A stretch of 64,000 nt of DNA from Betaproteobacteria bacterium (GTDB taxonomy: Bacteria > Pseudomonadota > Gammaproteobacteria > Burkholderiales > SG8-41), in contig JAKFUS010000013.1 of the NCBI GenBank assembly GCA_021732605.1, positions 44,150-108,149 of the forward strand. The letters run 5' to 3'. Below the pieces are notes generated by a model. The model was not told the DNA's origin, searched no databases, and was given only the letters and a program-made list of their open reading frames with translations. Positions 15,242 to 23,688 of this stretch are shown piece after piece. How positions within the stretch are numbered: position 1 is the stretch's first letter; the number at the start of each line of letters is the position of its first letter. A program made the translations under genes and the position numbers.

Positions 15242-15913
15242 ATGAACCGTTTAAAACTAGCCTGCCTCACCGTAGGTTTGTTATTGAGTGGCGCAACCGC
15301 CGCTGCCAACTTCTCGTTCCTCGGAACATTTGAGCAAGACGATGACGTGCAAATATTCAGCTTCAATGTCGGTGCAGCCTCGAACGTGACCTTGCGTTCA
15401 TTGGGTTACGCGGGTGGCGTCAACGCAGCCGGACAGCCCATCGCCCGCGGCGGTTTCGATACGATTCTGGCTTTGTTCAACGGCAGCGGCACGCTGATCG
15501 ACAGCAATGACGACGGTGGCCCCGGCAACGTTCCCGCCGACTCAGGCACTGGACAACACTGGGATGCATACCTGCAAGCCGCTCTTGCTCCCGGGAATTA
15601 CCAGGTGAGCGTCATGCAGTTTGACAACTTCGCCAACGGCCCTAATCTTCCGGATGGTTTCTTTCGAGCGGGCGAAGGCAACTTTACAGCCGCCTTTGGT
15701 TGTGGCGGCCCTGCTTTTTGCGACATATCAGGAGTTACGCCGTTTGACCAACGCGACAATCATTGGGGTTTCGACATTCTTAACGTCAATTCTGCTGCCG
15801 GGCCCGGCCCGGTAAATCCGATACCCGAACCTGGTACCTACGCCATGCTACTCGCGGGGCTGGGCCTGCTGGGATTTGCGGCGCGCCACCGCAAGCCGGA
15901 CGATGCCCCTTGA
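15242..15913 (+). CDS. PEP-CTERM sorting-domain secreted protein
   Basis: A 223-residue exported protein. Residues 1-22 form a signal peptide ending near ATAAA. The body contains ANFSFLGTFEQDDDVQIFSFNVGAAS and a calcium-binding-like SNDDGGPGN, resembling the DVUA0089-type PEP-CTERM family. The C-terminus has PIPEPGTYAMLLAGLGLLGFAARHRK, the PEP motif, hydrophobic helix and basic tail recognised by exosortase/archaeosortase enzymes. Such proteins are exported with extracellular polysaccharide in floc- or biofilm-forming betaproteobacteria. AGGAG precedes the ATG. A terminator follows at 15936-15962, so it is probably monocistronic. Confidence 0.9.
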   Translation: MNRLKLACLTVGLLLSGATAAANFSFLGTFEQDDDVQIFSFNVGAASNVTLRSLGYAGGVNAAGQPIARGGFDTILALFNGSGTLIDSNDDGGPGNVPADSGTGQHWDAYLQAALAPGNYQVSVMQFDNFANGPNLPDGFFRAGEGNFTAAFGCGGPAFCDISGVTPFDQRDNHWGFDILNVNSAAGPGPVNPIPEPGTYAMLLAGLGLLGFAARHRKPDDAP

Positions 15914-15935
15914 GAACATCGCTGCAATCGTCACC

Positions 15936-15962
15936 AAACCCTGCTGCGGCAGGGTTTTTTGT
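15936..15962 (+). terminator. Rho-independent terminator after the PEP-CTERM gene
   Basis: CCCTGC and GCAGGG form a six-base stem around TGCG, extended by AAA/TTT pairing and followed by eight T residues. It lies 22 bases after the stop codon at 15913. Confidence 0.88.
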
Positions 15963-16053
15963 TTGTCTCCTTTATTACACGAATGGATTTCGTTGGCCGC
16001 GCATGATTTGTCGCTGAACAGAGACATAAATCCCGTAAAAATATTTCTCATTA

Positions 16054-16069
16054 TGTGTGTTAACACACA
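16054..16069. promoter_or_regulatory. Perfect 16-bp palindrome TGTGTGTTAACACACA
   Basis: An uninterrupted dyad 210-225 bases upstream of the sigma-54 promoter. The position is suitable for an upstream activator site of an enhancer-binding protein, but the assignment is inference. Confidence 0.45.
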
Positions 16070-16278
16070 GATGAAATCATTTTTAGCTTGATATGAATTA
16101 TTTTGCCCTCATACTTATTGCATACCCGCATCCGGTGATTGTGGGACACGGCGTACCGCACCTGCGAGCGCCTGCTACGGCACACCCCTCCGTAGAGTAC
16201 AGCCTCTGCACGACCCCATCCTCCCGGGATCAAAGGGTTCGTTTTTGGGTAAACAATTTCGCGTCTTGCTGCGGCCTT

Positions 16279-16294
16279 TGGCACGGTCATTGCA
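16279..16294 (+). promoter_or_regulatory. Sigma-54 (RpoN) -24/-12 promoter
   Basis: TGGCACGGTCATTGCA fits the consensus TGGCACGNNNNTTGCW at every fixed position, with GG and GC separated by exactly ten bases. Transcription would start near 16305, leaving a leader of about 47 bases before the ATG at 16352. Confidence 0.85.
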
Positions 16295-16351
16295 TGACAC
16301 CTGCCCATCGTCGAAAGACATCAACAAACATATTTTATTGGAACAACACTC

Positions 16352-18355
16352 ATGCGATTTATCACGACCATACCGGCATTGATTCTCATCATGGTTTGCA
16401 GCGTTGCGCAAGCTCAAGTTTTTCGATCAGTGGCCAAAGATGGAACGGTCAGTTACAGCGACGTTCCTCCGACCGGCACCAGTTCGACCAGCGTAGCTGT
16501 TGCCGCTGGACCATTGACTGCCCGTGACCAGGGCAATGGCGAAGTGCTGCTGGAATGGCAACCGCAGGCCAATGTCGCAAGTTATCGCATCGAGCGCATG
16601 GCCGCAGGTATACCAACGCTGAGCCTTGAAGCCGGTGATCACACCAATGTCATGGACTTTGCGGGCCTTGCAAGCTCGTATAAATACCGGCTTCTGGCCC
16701 GTGCCGCTGACGGCACTGAACGCCAAATCACCAGCCTGTCATACAACACTCCGGCGGCCGTGACCAAGGCCGCTTCCGCAGCGCGTGGCTTCCCGCCACA
16801 ACTGCGGTCAGCGATCGGCACCAATCTTGAAGGTGTTTCCTCCTGGACTTCACAGGTGCCATTTGTTGATGTGATGAAATCGTCCGGCGACTGGATCTCG
16901 GGTGATAGCAGTAAATGGGACAATGGCCAGGCGCTGAACCTCGACGCCAATGGCTGGGTGCGCTCACTCGCGCCGGGGCAGATTGCCAAAAAGCTGATGC
17001 TGCGCGACATCGGTGATCGCTACCCGGCCGGACAATATCTGGTGCGTTACAAGGGAGAGGGCACACTTAAATTCCAATTCGCCGCCCGCGTGTTGTCGCA
17101 AAAAGCCGGCGAGATCGTGCTCCAGGTCACCCCGGACAGCAGTGGCATTTACATCGGTATCGAGGCAACCAACCCCGGCAATTACGTGCGCGACATCGAA
17201 ATCACCATGCCCGGCGGCATTTGTGAGGGCGACATGTTTACGCATGTTGCTTCGGTCCAGAACTGTGGCGCCAAGCGCTTTCTGTCCTTCGCCGACTATC
17301 CTCGCAGTATCCTGTTTTACCCGGCCTTCGCCGAGCGCCTGCGCACCTATTCGGTATTGCGCTTCATGGATTGGACGACAGTGAATGGCAGCAAGACGAC
17401 CAATTGGTCGCAACGCACACCGCTGGCTGCCAGCAGCTATGCGGCAGCGGCTGGCGTTCCCCTCGAAGTGATGATCGCGCTGGCTAATCGCATGGGCGCA
17501 CATCCATGGTTCAACATGCCACATCAGGCAGATGACCTCTACGCAAAAAATTTCGCGCTGACCATCAAGTCGAGAATGAGCGCTGCGCTGGGCGTTTATG
17601 TTGAGTATTCCAATGAAGTGTGGAATGCCATGTTCCCGCAATACAACTTCGCGCTCGAACAGGGCAAGCTGCAATTCCCGCCCATCGACAACATGCAGTA
17701 TTACGCGCTGCGTTCACAGGCCGTCGGAAAAATATTCAAGGACGCCCTGACAGGGCCGCGCGTTGTGGCGGTGCTGGGCGGGCAGGCGGTCAACCCGTGG
17801 ACGGCAACCTGGGGCATGGATTACCTGAAGGCCCGTTCCGGCAGTACTGCGGTCGGCATTGATGCCATCGCGATCGCCCCTTATTTCTCCGTGATGCCCA
17901 ACCCCGGTGAAGCATCAACCTTTACGTCGATGACGTTAACCGCTTTTTTTGAACATGTGCGCACGCAGATCATGCCGCCGACGATGACGGATACGGCGAA
18001 ATATCGCACTGCAGCCAATAGCTATGGCGTACGGCTGATCAGTTACGAAGGCGGTCAGCACATGGTGGGGGTCCTCGGCGCGCAGAACGACGACAAGCTG
18101 AGCGCCTTGTTCGACACCTTTAACCGGGATCCGCGAATTAAAGAATTGTACGCAAGCAGCCTCGCCGGCTGGAAACAAGCGGGTGGCGAACTGTTTGTCC
18201 ATTTTACCGACGCAAGCACCTTCAGCAAATGGGGCCGCTGGGGTGCGCTTGAATATGTCACGCAACCGCGTGCCTCGGCGCCGAAGTTTGACGCCATTCA
18301 GAACTTTATCGAGCAAACCCCCGTGTGGTGGAACCAGAAGGTCACTACACCTTAG
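16352..18355 (+). CDS. Secreted DUF4124/Fn3-like plus clan GH-A glycoside hydrolase-like protein
   Basis: A 667-residue exported protein. A signal peptide ends near VAQAQ (residue 22). A short DUF4124-like motif follows (VFRSVAKDGTVSYSDVPPTG, residues 23-42), then a fibronectin III-like domain at about 50-135 and a large catalytic-type domain. Clan GH-A features are visible: VEYSNEVWN with Asn421-Glu422 as candidate acid/base and SYEGGQH with Glu566 as candidate nucleophile, about 144 residues apart. A role in cutting an extracellular beta-glycan is inferred. It is preceded by a consensus sigma-54 promoter. It has no PEP-CTERM tail, and the specific GH family is not recognised. Confidence 0.75.
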   Translation: MRFITTIPALILIMVCSVAQAQVFRSVAKDGTVSYSDVPPTGTSSTSVAVAAGPLTARDQGNGEVLLEWQPQANVASYRIERMAAGIPTLSLEAGDHTNVMDFAGLASSYKYRLLARAADGTERQITSLSYNTPAAVTKAASAARGFPPQLRSAIGTNLEGVSSWTSQVPFVDVMKSSGDWISGDSSKWDNGQALNLDANGWVRSLAPGQIAKKLMLRDIGDRYPAGQYLVRYKGEGTLKFQFAARVLSQKAGEIVLQVTPDSSGIYIGIEATNPGNYVRDIEITMPGGICEGDMFTHVASVQNCGAKRFLSFADYPRSILFYPAFAERLRTYSVLRFMDWTTVNGSKTTNWSQRTPLAASSYAAAAGVPLEVMIALANRMGAHPWFNMPHQADDLYAKNFALTIKSRMSAALGVYVEYSNEVWNAMFPQYNFALEQGKLQFPPIDNMQYYALRSQAVGKIFKDALTGPRVVAVLGGQAVNPWTATWGMDYLKARSGSTAVGIDAIAIAPYFSVMPNPGEASTFTSMTLTAFFEHVRTQIMPPTMTDTAKYRTAANSYGVRLISYEGGQHMVGVLGAQNDDKLSALFDTFNRDPRIKELYASSLAGWKQAGGELFVHFTDASTFSKWGRWGALEYVTQPRASAPKFDAIQNFIEQTPVWWNQKVTTP

Positions 18356-18408
18356 CGCCTGTTAAACAATCACTTCATACCTGAATCATCCATGCAAAGC
18401 AGGTACAC

Positions 18409-18894
18409 ATGAAAACAGAACAAAATGGATTTTCATTACTGGAAATGATGGTGGTGATGGCGGTCATGGGAATTTTGGCCATGACTGCAATTCCCAGCTA
18501 TATGCACCAGATTGTCAGAAGGCAGATTATTGATGCCGTGCCACTGGCTGAAATTGCAAAAACGCCCATTGCTGCATCCTGGGTCATGGCACAGGCCTTC
18601 CCCCCGGACAATGCAGGCGCCGGGTTGCCTGCAGCCGATCTGGTCGTCAGCACTCACATAAAATCACTGTCAGTGCAGGACGGCGCAATTCAAATCACTT
18701 TCGGCAACAGCGCAAATGTCATGATCAAGGACAAGCTTCTCACGCTGCGACCTGCCGTCGTTGAAGAGGCGCCGATTGTTCCGGTGTCCTGGGTGTGCGG
18801 CTATGCCGCGGGCCCCGGGAAAATGACCATCAGAGGCGAAAACAAAACAAACATTCCCAGCGAATATTTGCCGGTTAATTGCCGCGCGCCCTGA
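18409..18894 (+). CDS. Type IV pilin-like (prepilin) protein
   Basis: A 161-residue protein with a class III prepilin leader: KTEQNG followed by FSLLEMMVVMAVMGILAM. The cut would fall after Gly7, with Glu at mature position 5 and the long hydrophobic N-terminal helix of pilins. Two cysteines near the C-terminus (WVCGYAAG and PVNCRAP) could form the D-region disulfide of PilA-type pilins. It starts 53 bases after the GH-A-like gene and may share its transcript. It could be a major or minor pilin or a type II secretion pseudopilin; no assembly genes are nearby. Confidence 0.8.
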   Translation: MKTEQNGFSLLEMMVVMAVMGILAMTAIPSYMHQIVRRQIIDAVPLAEIAKTPIAASWVMAQAFPPDNAGAGLPAADLVVSTHIKSLSVQDGAIQITFGNSANVMIKDKLLTLRPAVVEEAPIVPVSWVCGYAAGPGKMTIRGENKTNIPSEYLPVNCRAP

Positions 18895-19028
18895 AGCAGG
18901 AAACCGCTTCCAATCCGGGCTGCCATTCAGGCTCAGCAACATCTGCTGCCTTGCACTTAAAGGTCCCGGGCTTCAGGTCTCCATGTAAAATCCAGCTCTT
19001 CCCTGTTTAACGAAATTTTTTCAACGCC

Positions 19029-19901
19029 ATGGCCTGTCAGCCCGCCATCCTCCAACCGGTTCCGCTACAAGCCAGATACCTCACTTACACCCTGATCCCG
19101 GGCGCTGATCCAGCAGCAGACCTCCGAGCACTGCGCGATTGCGTTGACGGTGACAAGATCGTCGCCGGCCTAGGCCTGTCGCTGGTCTCTGCACTGGGCA
19201 AAAACATTGAAGGCCTGCGCACATTCCCGCAACAGGCCGCCCGTGGCATCGACATCCCGTCGACCCCCGCCGCACTGTGGTTGTGGCTGCGCGGAGCCGA
19301 CCGCGGCGTATTGCTGAATCGCCACCGCCAGCTCGATGCCGCACTCGCAGCCGCCCTCCAGCCGGACAGCGTGATTGACGCCTTTACTCATGACATCGGC
19401 CGCGACCTGACCGGCTACGAAGACGGCACCGAGAATCCGAAAGACGACGCTGCAGTCGCCGCCGCGATTTCGCAGCAGCCTGGCATCTCCGGATCGAGTT
19501 TTGTCGCGGTACAACAATGGCTGCACGATTTCCCGGGTTTTGAAGCCCTGTCTCAGACCGAGCAGGACCACAGCGTCGGTCGCCGCCGCTCCGACAACGA
19601 GGAACTTGACGACGCGCCGGAATCCGCACACGTCAAACGCACCGCGCAGGAAAGTTTTGACCCGGAGGCTTTTGTAGTGCGGCGCTCTATGCCCTGGGCC
19701 GAAGCCCGGTGTGGCGGCCTGGTGTTCACCGCATTTGGCGCGTCGTTCGACGCCTTCGAGGCGCAACTGAAACGCATGATCGGCGCCGAGGATGGCATCA
19801 CCGATGGGCTGTTCCGCTTCACACGGCCGCTGACCGGCGCCTATTTCTGGTGTCCGCCCCTGCGCGATGGCCGGCTCGATCTGGCCGCCCTCGGACTGTA
19901 G
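19029..19901 (+). CDS. Dyp-type peroxidase
   Basis: A 290-residue DyP-type haem peroxidase. Seen: the catalytic GYEDGTENP motif at about residues 129-137, with the distal Asp132, the proximal His in SAHVKRTA (about H201) and the C-terminal FTRPLTGAYFWCPP. DyP enzymes oxidise dyes, lignin-type phenolics or other substrates with hydrogen peroxide; this short form without a Tat signal is cytoplasmic or packaged in an encapsulin, and no encapsulin gene is seen. The Sel1-like gene begins six bases after its stop and probably shares the transcript. Confidence 0.88.
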   Translation: MACQPAILQPVPLQARYLTYTLIPGADPAADLRALRDCVDGDKIVAGLGLSLVSALGKNIEGLRTFPQQAARGIDIPSTPAALWLWLRGADRGVLLNRHRQLDAALAAALQPDSVIDAFTHDIGRDLTGYEDGTENPKDDAAVAAAISQQPGISGSSFVAVQQWLHDFPGFEALSQTEQDHSVGRRRSDNEELDDAPESAHVKRTAQESFDPEAFVVRRSMPWAEARCGGLVFTAFGASFDAFEAQLKRMIGAEDGITDGLFRFTRPLTGAYFWCPPLRDGRLDLAALGL

Positions 19902-19906
19902 CGCCG

Positions 19907-20524
19907 GTGACCGGTTTGCCGCGAAGAACCGTTACCGCGATCTTCGCCATCCCGTTCTTCGTCCTCCTTTGCGCTCAAGCAGTGGCCGCCGCACCGTCCG
20001 ATCCCAAACAGATTGAAAAAACCGCAATGGCACTGCGCCAGCAAGCGGACAAAGGCAATGGTGATGCCGCCCTGCAACTGGGCAACCTGCTGGCCCGGGA
20101 CAAAATCCCCGCCGGCCAATACGGCAACGCAGTGGACTGGTACAAAAAAGGCTGCGTGCTGAACAACCTCTCCGCCTGCCATAACGCGGCGGTGTCATAC
20201 GAGCACGGCCGCAACGGCGTCAAAATCAACAACACCGAAGCAGCGAACTATTACCTGAAGTCGGCTGAGCGCGCGTTCCTGCCGTCGCTGCTCAACCTCG
20301 CCATTCTGCACGCCGACGGGCGGGTGTCCTCGCTGGACAATCGCGACGGCCTGAAATGGATGCTGGTCGCGCAACAGGCGGCTGCGCAATGCCCGGACAA
20401 CCCCATCTGCAAACTGGTGCTCGAAGACCCCAAAGGTTATCGCGCCCGCCTCGAAGCGCCGCTGTCAGCGGACGAGCGGCGGGAAGCCCGGCAGCTGGCA
20501 GAACGCTGGCATCCTGTGCGTTAG
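19907..20524 (+). CDS. Sel1-repeat/TPR-like exported protein
   Basis: A 205-residue protein starting at GTG 19907, with a signal peptide through about residue 28 (AIFAIPFFVLLCAQAVAAA). The mature part has Sel1-like helical repeats: ADKGNGDAALQLGNLLARDK, YGNAVDWYKKGCVLNNLSACHNAAVSYEHG and AANYYLKSAERAFLPSLLNLAILHADG. Sel1 repeats mediate protein-protein contacts, often in envelope stress or signalling. The in-frame extension upstream to 19709 overlaps the DyP gene and is rejected; TTG 19916 is an alternative start. Exact function is unknown. Confidence 0.75.
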   Translation: MTGLPRRTVTAIFAIPFFVLLCAQAVAAAPSDPKQIEKTAMALRQQADKGNGDAALQLGNLLARDKIPAGQYGNAVDWYKKGCVLNNLSACHNAAVSYEHGRNGVKINNTEAANYYLKSAERAFLPSLLNLAILHADGRVSSLDNRDGLKWMLVAQQAAAQCPDNPICKLVLEDPKGYRARLEAPLSADERREARQLAERWHPVR

Positions 20525-20565
20525 GCCCTGGCTGGATATACTTGTGAAAACCAGCGGGGGCCGGA

Positions 20566-20910
20566 ATGCCGAATAACATGCAGCTGATCGATTACCTCGG
20601 CATGTGCGCGACCCTGCCGATCTCGGCCCCCGCCTGTTATTCGCTGTGGCAAACCGTGATGTATGCCAGCGCCGCCATCGGTGTACTGCTGGCCGGCTGG
20701 TTCATCTGGAAACTGATCGATTACAAACAAAAGCTGGCCGCCGCATTGCGCGCACAGCAGGAACGCGAAAAAGTCGCCGAGCCCGCCGTCGTACGCCAGC
20801 ACATCAGGACCGAACCCGCAGACATCGCCGCCGACGTCACCGATCCGCACCTGGCGAAAAAAATACGTGCGGAGCTGGAACAACAGCGGCTGAAAAACCT
20901 GCGGCCCTGA
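20566..20910 (+). CDS. Single-pass membrane protein, unknown function
   Basis: A 114-residue protein with one membrane helix at about residues 31-50 (VMYASAAIGVLLAGWFIWKL). A charged coiled-coil-like cytoplasmic tail follows (IDYKQKLAAALRAQQEREKVAEP), ending in KKIRAELEQQRLKNLRP. I do not recognise a family. A GGGG-rich site precedes the ATG. It could be a small accessory membrane protein co-transcribed with the Sel1-like gene 41 bases upstream. The next gene converges on it, with stops 17 bases apart. Confidence 0.6.
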   Translation: MPNNMQLIDYLGMCATLPISAPACYSLWQTVMYASAAIGVLLAGWFIWKLIDYKQKLAAALRAQQEREKVAEPAVVRQHIRTEPADIAADVTDPHLAKKIRAELEQQRLKNLRP

Positions 20911-20926
20911 ATCCGCCCCCCCGGAT

Positions 20927-22321
20927 TCAGCGGAAGTTCGCCGCCTGCCGGGCAACACCGGTCAGTTGCAGTACATGCAGCCCCAGGCCGTGGCGATCAA
21001 CGATATAGATGTAACCCCTGTCATCAACCTCGACGTTGTTGGTGGTCACGGTGCGACCGGCCGGCACGTAATACGCAATCTCGCGCGGCTTGTACGGATC
21101 ACGGATGTCAATTGCGCGCACCCCGGCATTGAAATGCGCAATGAACATGATGCGGCGGTAGTAGATCGGCGTAAAACTTTCATGTGATGAATGCGCACCG
21201 ATGCGCCCAGCGCGCTTGCAGTAGTCGCCGATGCGGTCATCCAGTGCCCAGGTCGAAACCGGCTTTGGCCTGGTTTCCTCGGTGACATCGATGATCCACA
21301 CTTTCTGACGGGCGCCGCCACAGCCATCAGACAACGCCTCGTTGGTGACCACGACAAAATCGCGCTTCACCACGCGGCCGTCCCCACCTTTCACTTCCAT
21401 GCCCGGTAGCGGAAACGCGGTATGTGCACCGTAGTTCGGGTCGAGATCGTAACGACCGACCTGTGCTTGCAGCAGGTTCGCGCGTGTCGGGGTCGTCGGC
21501 CCTTTCAGCAATTTTTCGCGGTCAACGATTTGCAGGATGCCGCCGCTCGAAGTGCCGTGCCCGAAATAGACACGGTTCCCGGCGAGTCCGGTGGAAACCG
21601 GCCCGTGCAGTCCCGTCGGCACACTGCCGCTAGCACCTGGCTCCTGCCCGGGCAAACCGTAGTCGCGGATGAACAGTGGCCTGTGCGGATCGCCGAGATC
21701 AAAAACCTGTGTCATGCGCGAGGTGCCCCAGCCGGGAACCCCGGACACGAGGTAAGCGATGCCGGTGTCGCACTCCCACCAGTTTTTGTGCGTGCCGCTC
21801 AGTCCGTCAGCCACCACCGACACACGCAGCGGCGGACCAGGCAGCGTGACATCCCATAGCTCATGCGCTGAATGGCCGAGCGTACGCAGCAGGTAGGTAC
21901 GGTCGCGTCTGGCGCGCGGCAGGTCGCGGCCGCTGCACACCCGCACCATCTGCGCCTCGCCTCCCGGCGGCCCCGGGATGTGATGCAGTGTCACCGGCTG
22001 CGCCGGATCTGTAACGTCGATCAGCAGCGTGCCATTGTCTTCGCGCAACCCCGTCAGGGGATTGACCGCGCTGCCCGAATGCAGGCCGATGTAGGCAATC
22101 CAGCGGCCGTTCTGCTCATGGATCACCGGCTGGTAGGCGCCGCGTCCCTGCAGGTCATGGAAACCGGCCAGGACCATGTCGTGGGCTTCAGCGCTGTGGG
22201 ACTGCGCCATCACCAAACCCGGTGCCACCAGCACAGCCGCCAGCAGCGCCGCAGCGAAACGGTAACTCACGCCGCGCAGGGCGCGCGGAGCATGCGGATC
22301 ATGCGTATCGATGCAGCCCAA
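20927..22321 (-). CDS. Exported LVIVD-repeat beta-propeller protein
   Basis: A protein of up to 464 residues with a signal sequence (YRFAAALLAAVLVAPGLVMAQ, about residues 20-40). At least four LVIVD-type repeat motifs follow: LLIDVTDPAQPVTLHH, VFDLGDPHRPLFIRDY, WIIDVTEETRPKPVSTW and AIDIRDPYKPREIAYY. Such repeats form a beta-propeller; functions are mostly unknown, with roles in surface binding or metal sensing proposed for some. The start is uncertain: TTG at 22321 or GTG at 22270, neither with a clear ribosome site. It lies just downstream of the CoA-transferase gene on the same strand. Confidence 0.75.
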   Translation of the reverse strand: MGCIDTHDPHAPRALRGVSYRFAAALLAAVLVAPGLVMAQSHSAEAHDMVLAGFHDLQGRGAYQPVIHEQNGRWIAYIGLHSGSAVNPLTGLREDNGTLLIDVTDPAQPVTLHHIPGPPGGEAQMVRVCSGRDLPRARRDRTYLLRTLGHSAHELWDVTLPGPPLRVSVVADGLSGTHKNWWECDTGIAYLVSGVPGWGTSRMTQVFDLGDPHRPLFIRDYGLPGQEPGASGSVPTGLHGPVSTGLAGNRVYFGHGTSSGGILQIVDREKLLKGPTTPTRANLLQAQVGRYDLDPNYGAHTAFPLPGMEVKGGDGRVVKRDFVVVTNEALSDGCGGARQKVWIIDVTEETRPKPVSTWALDDRIGDYCKRAGRIGAHSSHESFTPIYYRRIMFIAHFNAGVRAIDIRDPYKPREIAYYVPAGRTVTTNNVEVDDRGYIYIVDRHGLGLHVLQLTGVARQAANFR

Positions 22322-22326
22322 CGCTT

Positions 22327-23535
22327 TTAAACGACATTACGTTTGTGCAGGTCAGCGATATCGCCATCCTTGTAACCCAACTCACGCAAAATTTCATCGG
22401 TATGCTCCCCGCACTCCGGCGTAATGCTGCGGATTTCATTCGGTGTGCGCGACAAACGGAACGGCTGATTGATCAAAGCGACATCACCCACGCCCGGAAT
22501 GGTGACCGGGGTCGCCATCTTGTTGTACTGCACCTGCGGATCGGCGAAAACTTCGTCCATCTTGTAAATCGGGCCACCGGCAACACCGCATTCTTCGAAA
22601 CGTGCAGTCCAGTGCGCCTTGTCCTTCGTCACCATCAGCGCCTGCAGTTCCTTGTTCAGCGCATCGCGGTTTTTGGAGCGTGCAGCGCGATCCTTGTATT
22701 CAGCTTTTTCGTTGAGGCCATCGGCGCCCAGCGCCTTGCACAGTCGCGCAAACATTTCGTTATCGCCGGCGGCGATGTTCATGTAACCGTCGCTGGTCTG
22801 AAATACCCCCGTCGGGATCGACGTTGGGTGGTTGTTGCCCGCCTGCTCCGGCACTTCATGGTCGACCGTCCAGCGCGCCGCCTGGAAATCGAGCATCGCA
22901 ATCATCGCGTTGAGCAGTGACACCTCAACCCACTGGCCTTCACCGGATTCCTCACGCTCCAGCAGCGCGGTCATGATACCCAGCGCGCAATAGAGGCCCG
23001 CTGCAGAATCAGAAATCGCGCTGCCGGCACGCATCGGGCCGCGACCCGGCTCACCGGTGATCGCCATCAGCCCGCCCATGCCCTGCGTGACCTGGTCGAA
23101 ACCCGGACGCTTGGCGTAAGGGCCGGTCTGGCCGAAACCGGAAATGCTGGCGAGGATGATTTTCTTGTTGACCTTCTTCAGCGACTCGTAATCGATTTTG
23201 AGGCGGAATTTGACGTCGGGCCGGTAGTTCTCGGCAACCACGTCGGAGCGTTCAACGAGCTGATTAAAAATCTTCAGGCCGTCAGCGTCCTTCAGATTGA
23301 GCGTGAAGCCACGCTTGTTGCGGTGCAGGTTCTGGAAATCGGCGCCGGTGCGTTTGCCGCCCCAGCCGTCGGACAGGTTCAGTCCCGGCGGTGTTTCAAT
23401 CTTGATCACATCGGCGCCCCAGTCGGCCAGTTGGCGCACTGCCGTGGGGCCGGAACGCACGCGGGTCAGGTCGATCACCCGGAATCGGGAAAGGGGACCA
23501 GAGCGAGGGCCACGGTTTTGTGTTGTTGCAGTCAT
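22327..23535 (-). CDS. Family III CoA-transferase (CaiB/BaiF type)
   Basis: A 402-residue family III CoA-transferase. Seen: the N-terminal FRVIDLTRVRSGPTAVRQLADWGADVIKIE, NLKDADGLKIFNQLVERSDVVAENYRPD, and the ISDSAAGLYCALGIM region with the candidate catalytic Asp. These enzymes move CoA between carboxylic acids, for example formate/oxalate, carnitine or succinate/itaconate pairs; the substrate here is unknown. The ATG at 23535 is chosen because GGAGAGAACG precedes it; an upstream TTG would add four residues. It is divergent from glcD. Confidence 0.9.
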   Translation of the reverse strand: MTATTQNRGPRSGPLSRFRVIDLTRVRSGPTAVRQLADWGADVIKIETPPGLNLSDGWGGKRTGADFQNLHRNKRGFTLNLKDADGLKIFNQLVERSDVVAENYRPDVKFRLKIDYESLKKVNKKIILASISGFGQTGPYAKRPGFDQVTQGMGGLMAITGEPGRGPMRAGSAISDSAAGLYCALGIMTALLEREESGEGQWVEVSLLNAMIAMLDFQAARWTVDHEVPEQAGNNHPTSIPTGVFQTSDGYMNIAAGDNEMFARLCKALGADGLNEKAEYKDRAARSKNRDALNKELQALMVTKDKAHWTARFEECGVAGGPIYKMDEVFADPQVQYNKMATPVTIPGVGDVALINQPFRLSRTPNEIRSITPECGEHTDEILRELGYKDGDIADLHKRNVV

Positions 23536-23688
23536 CGTTCTCTCCAAACCATAAACAATTCAATAAACAAACACTTATTTCCACTGCTGCGCTGCATCGG
23601 ACAGCGTCAGCCAAGTCAGACCCCGAGTTTCGCACAAAATGCCCGCGCTTTCCCCGGGTCGCCGGTGGCGTGATATAAGAAACGGACC

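Larger units (their letters stand above)
15963..16351. other. Regulatory gap before the GH-A-like gene
   Basis: About 390 bases without a credible gene. It holds a perfect 16-bp palindrome at 16054-16069 in an AT-rich tract and a consensus sigma-54 promoter at 16279-16294. An open frame at 16093-16527 has no coding character and overlaps the real gene. Confidence 0.6.

Noticed and set aside
16093..16527. 144-residue ORF in front of the GH-A-like gene
   Set aside because: It covers the sigma-54 promoter and the real gene start, and has no coding character.
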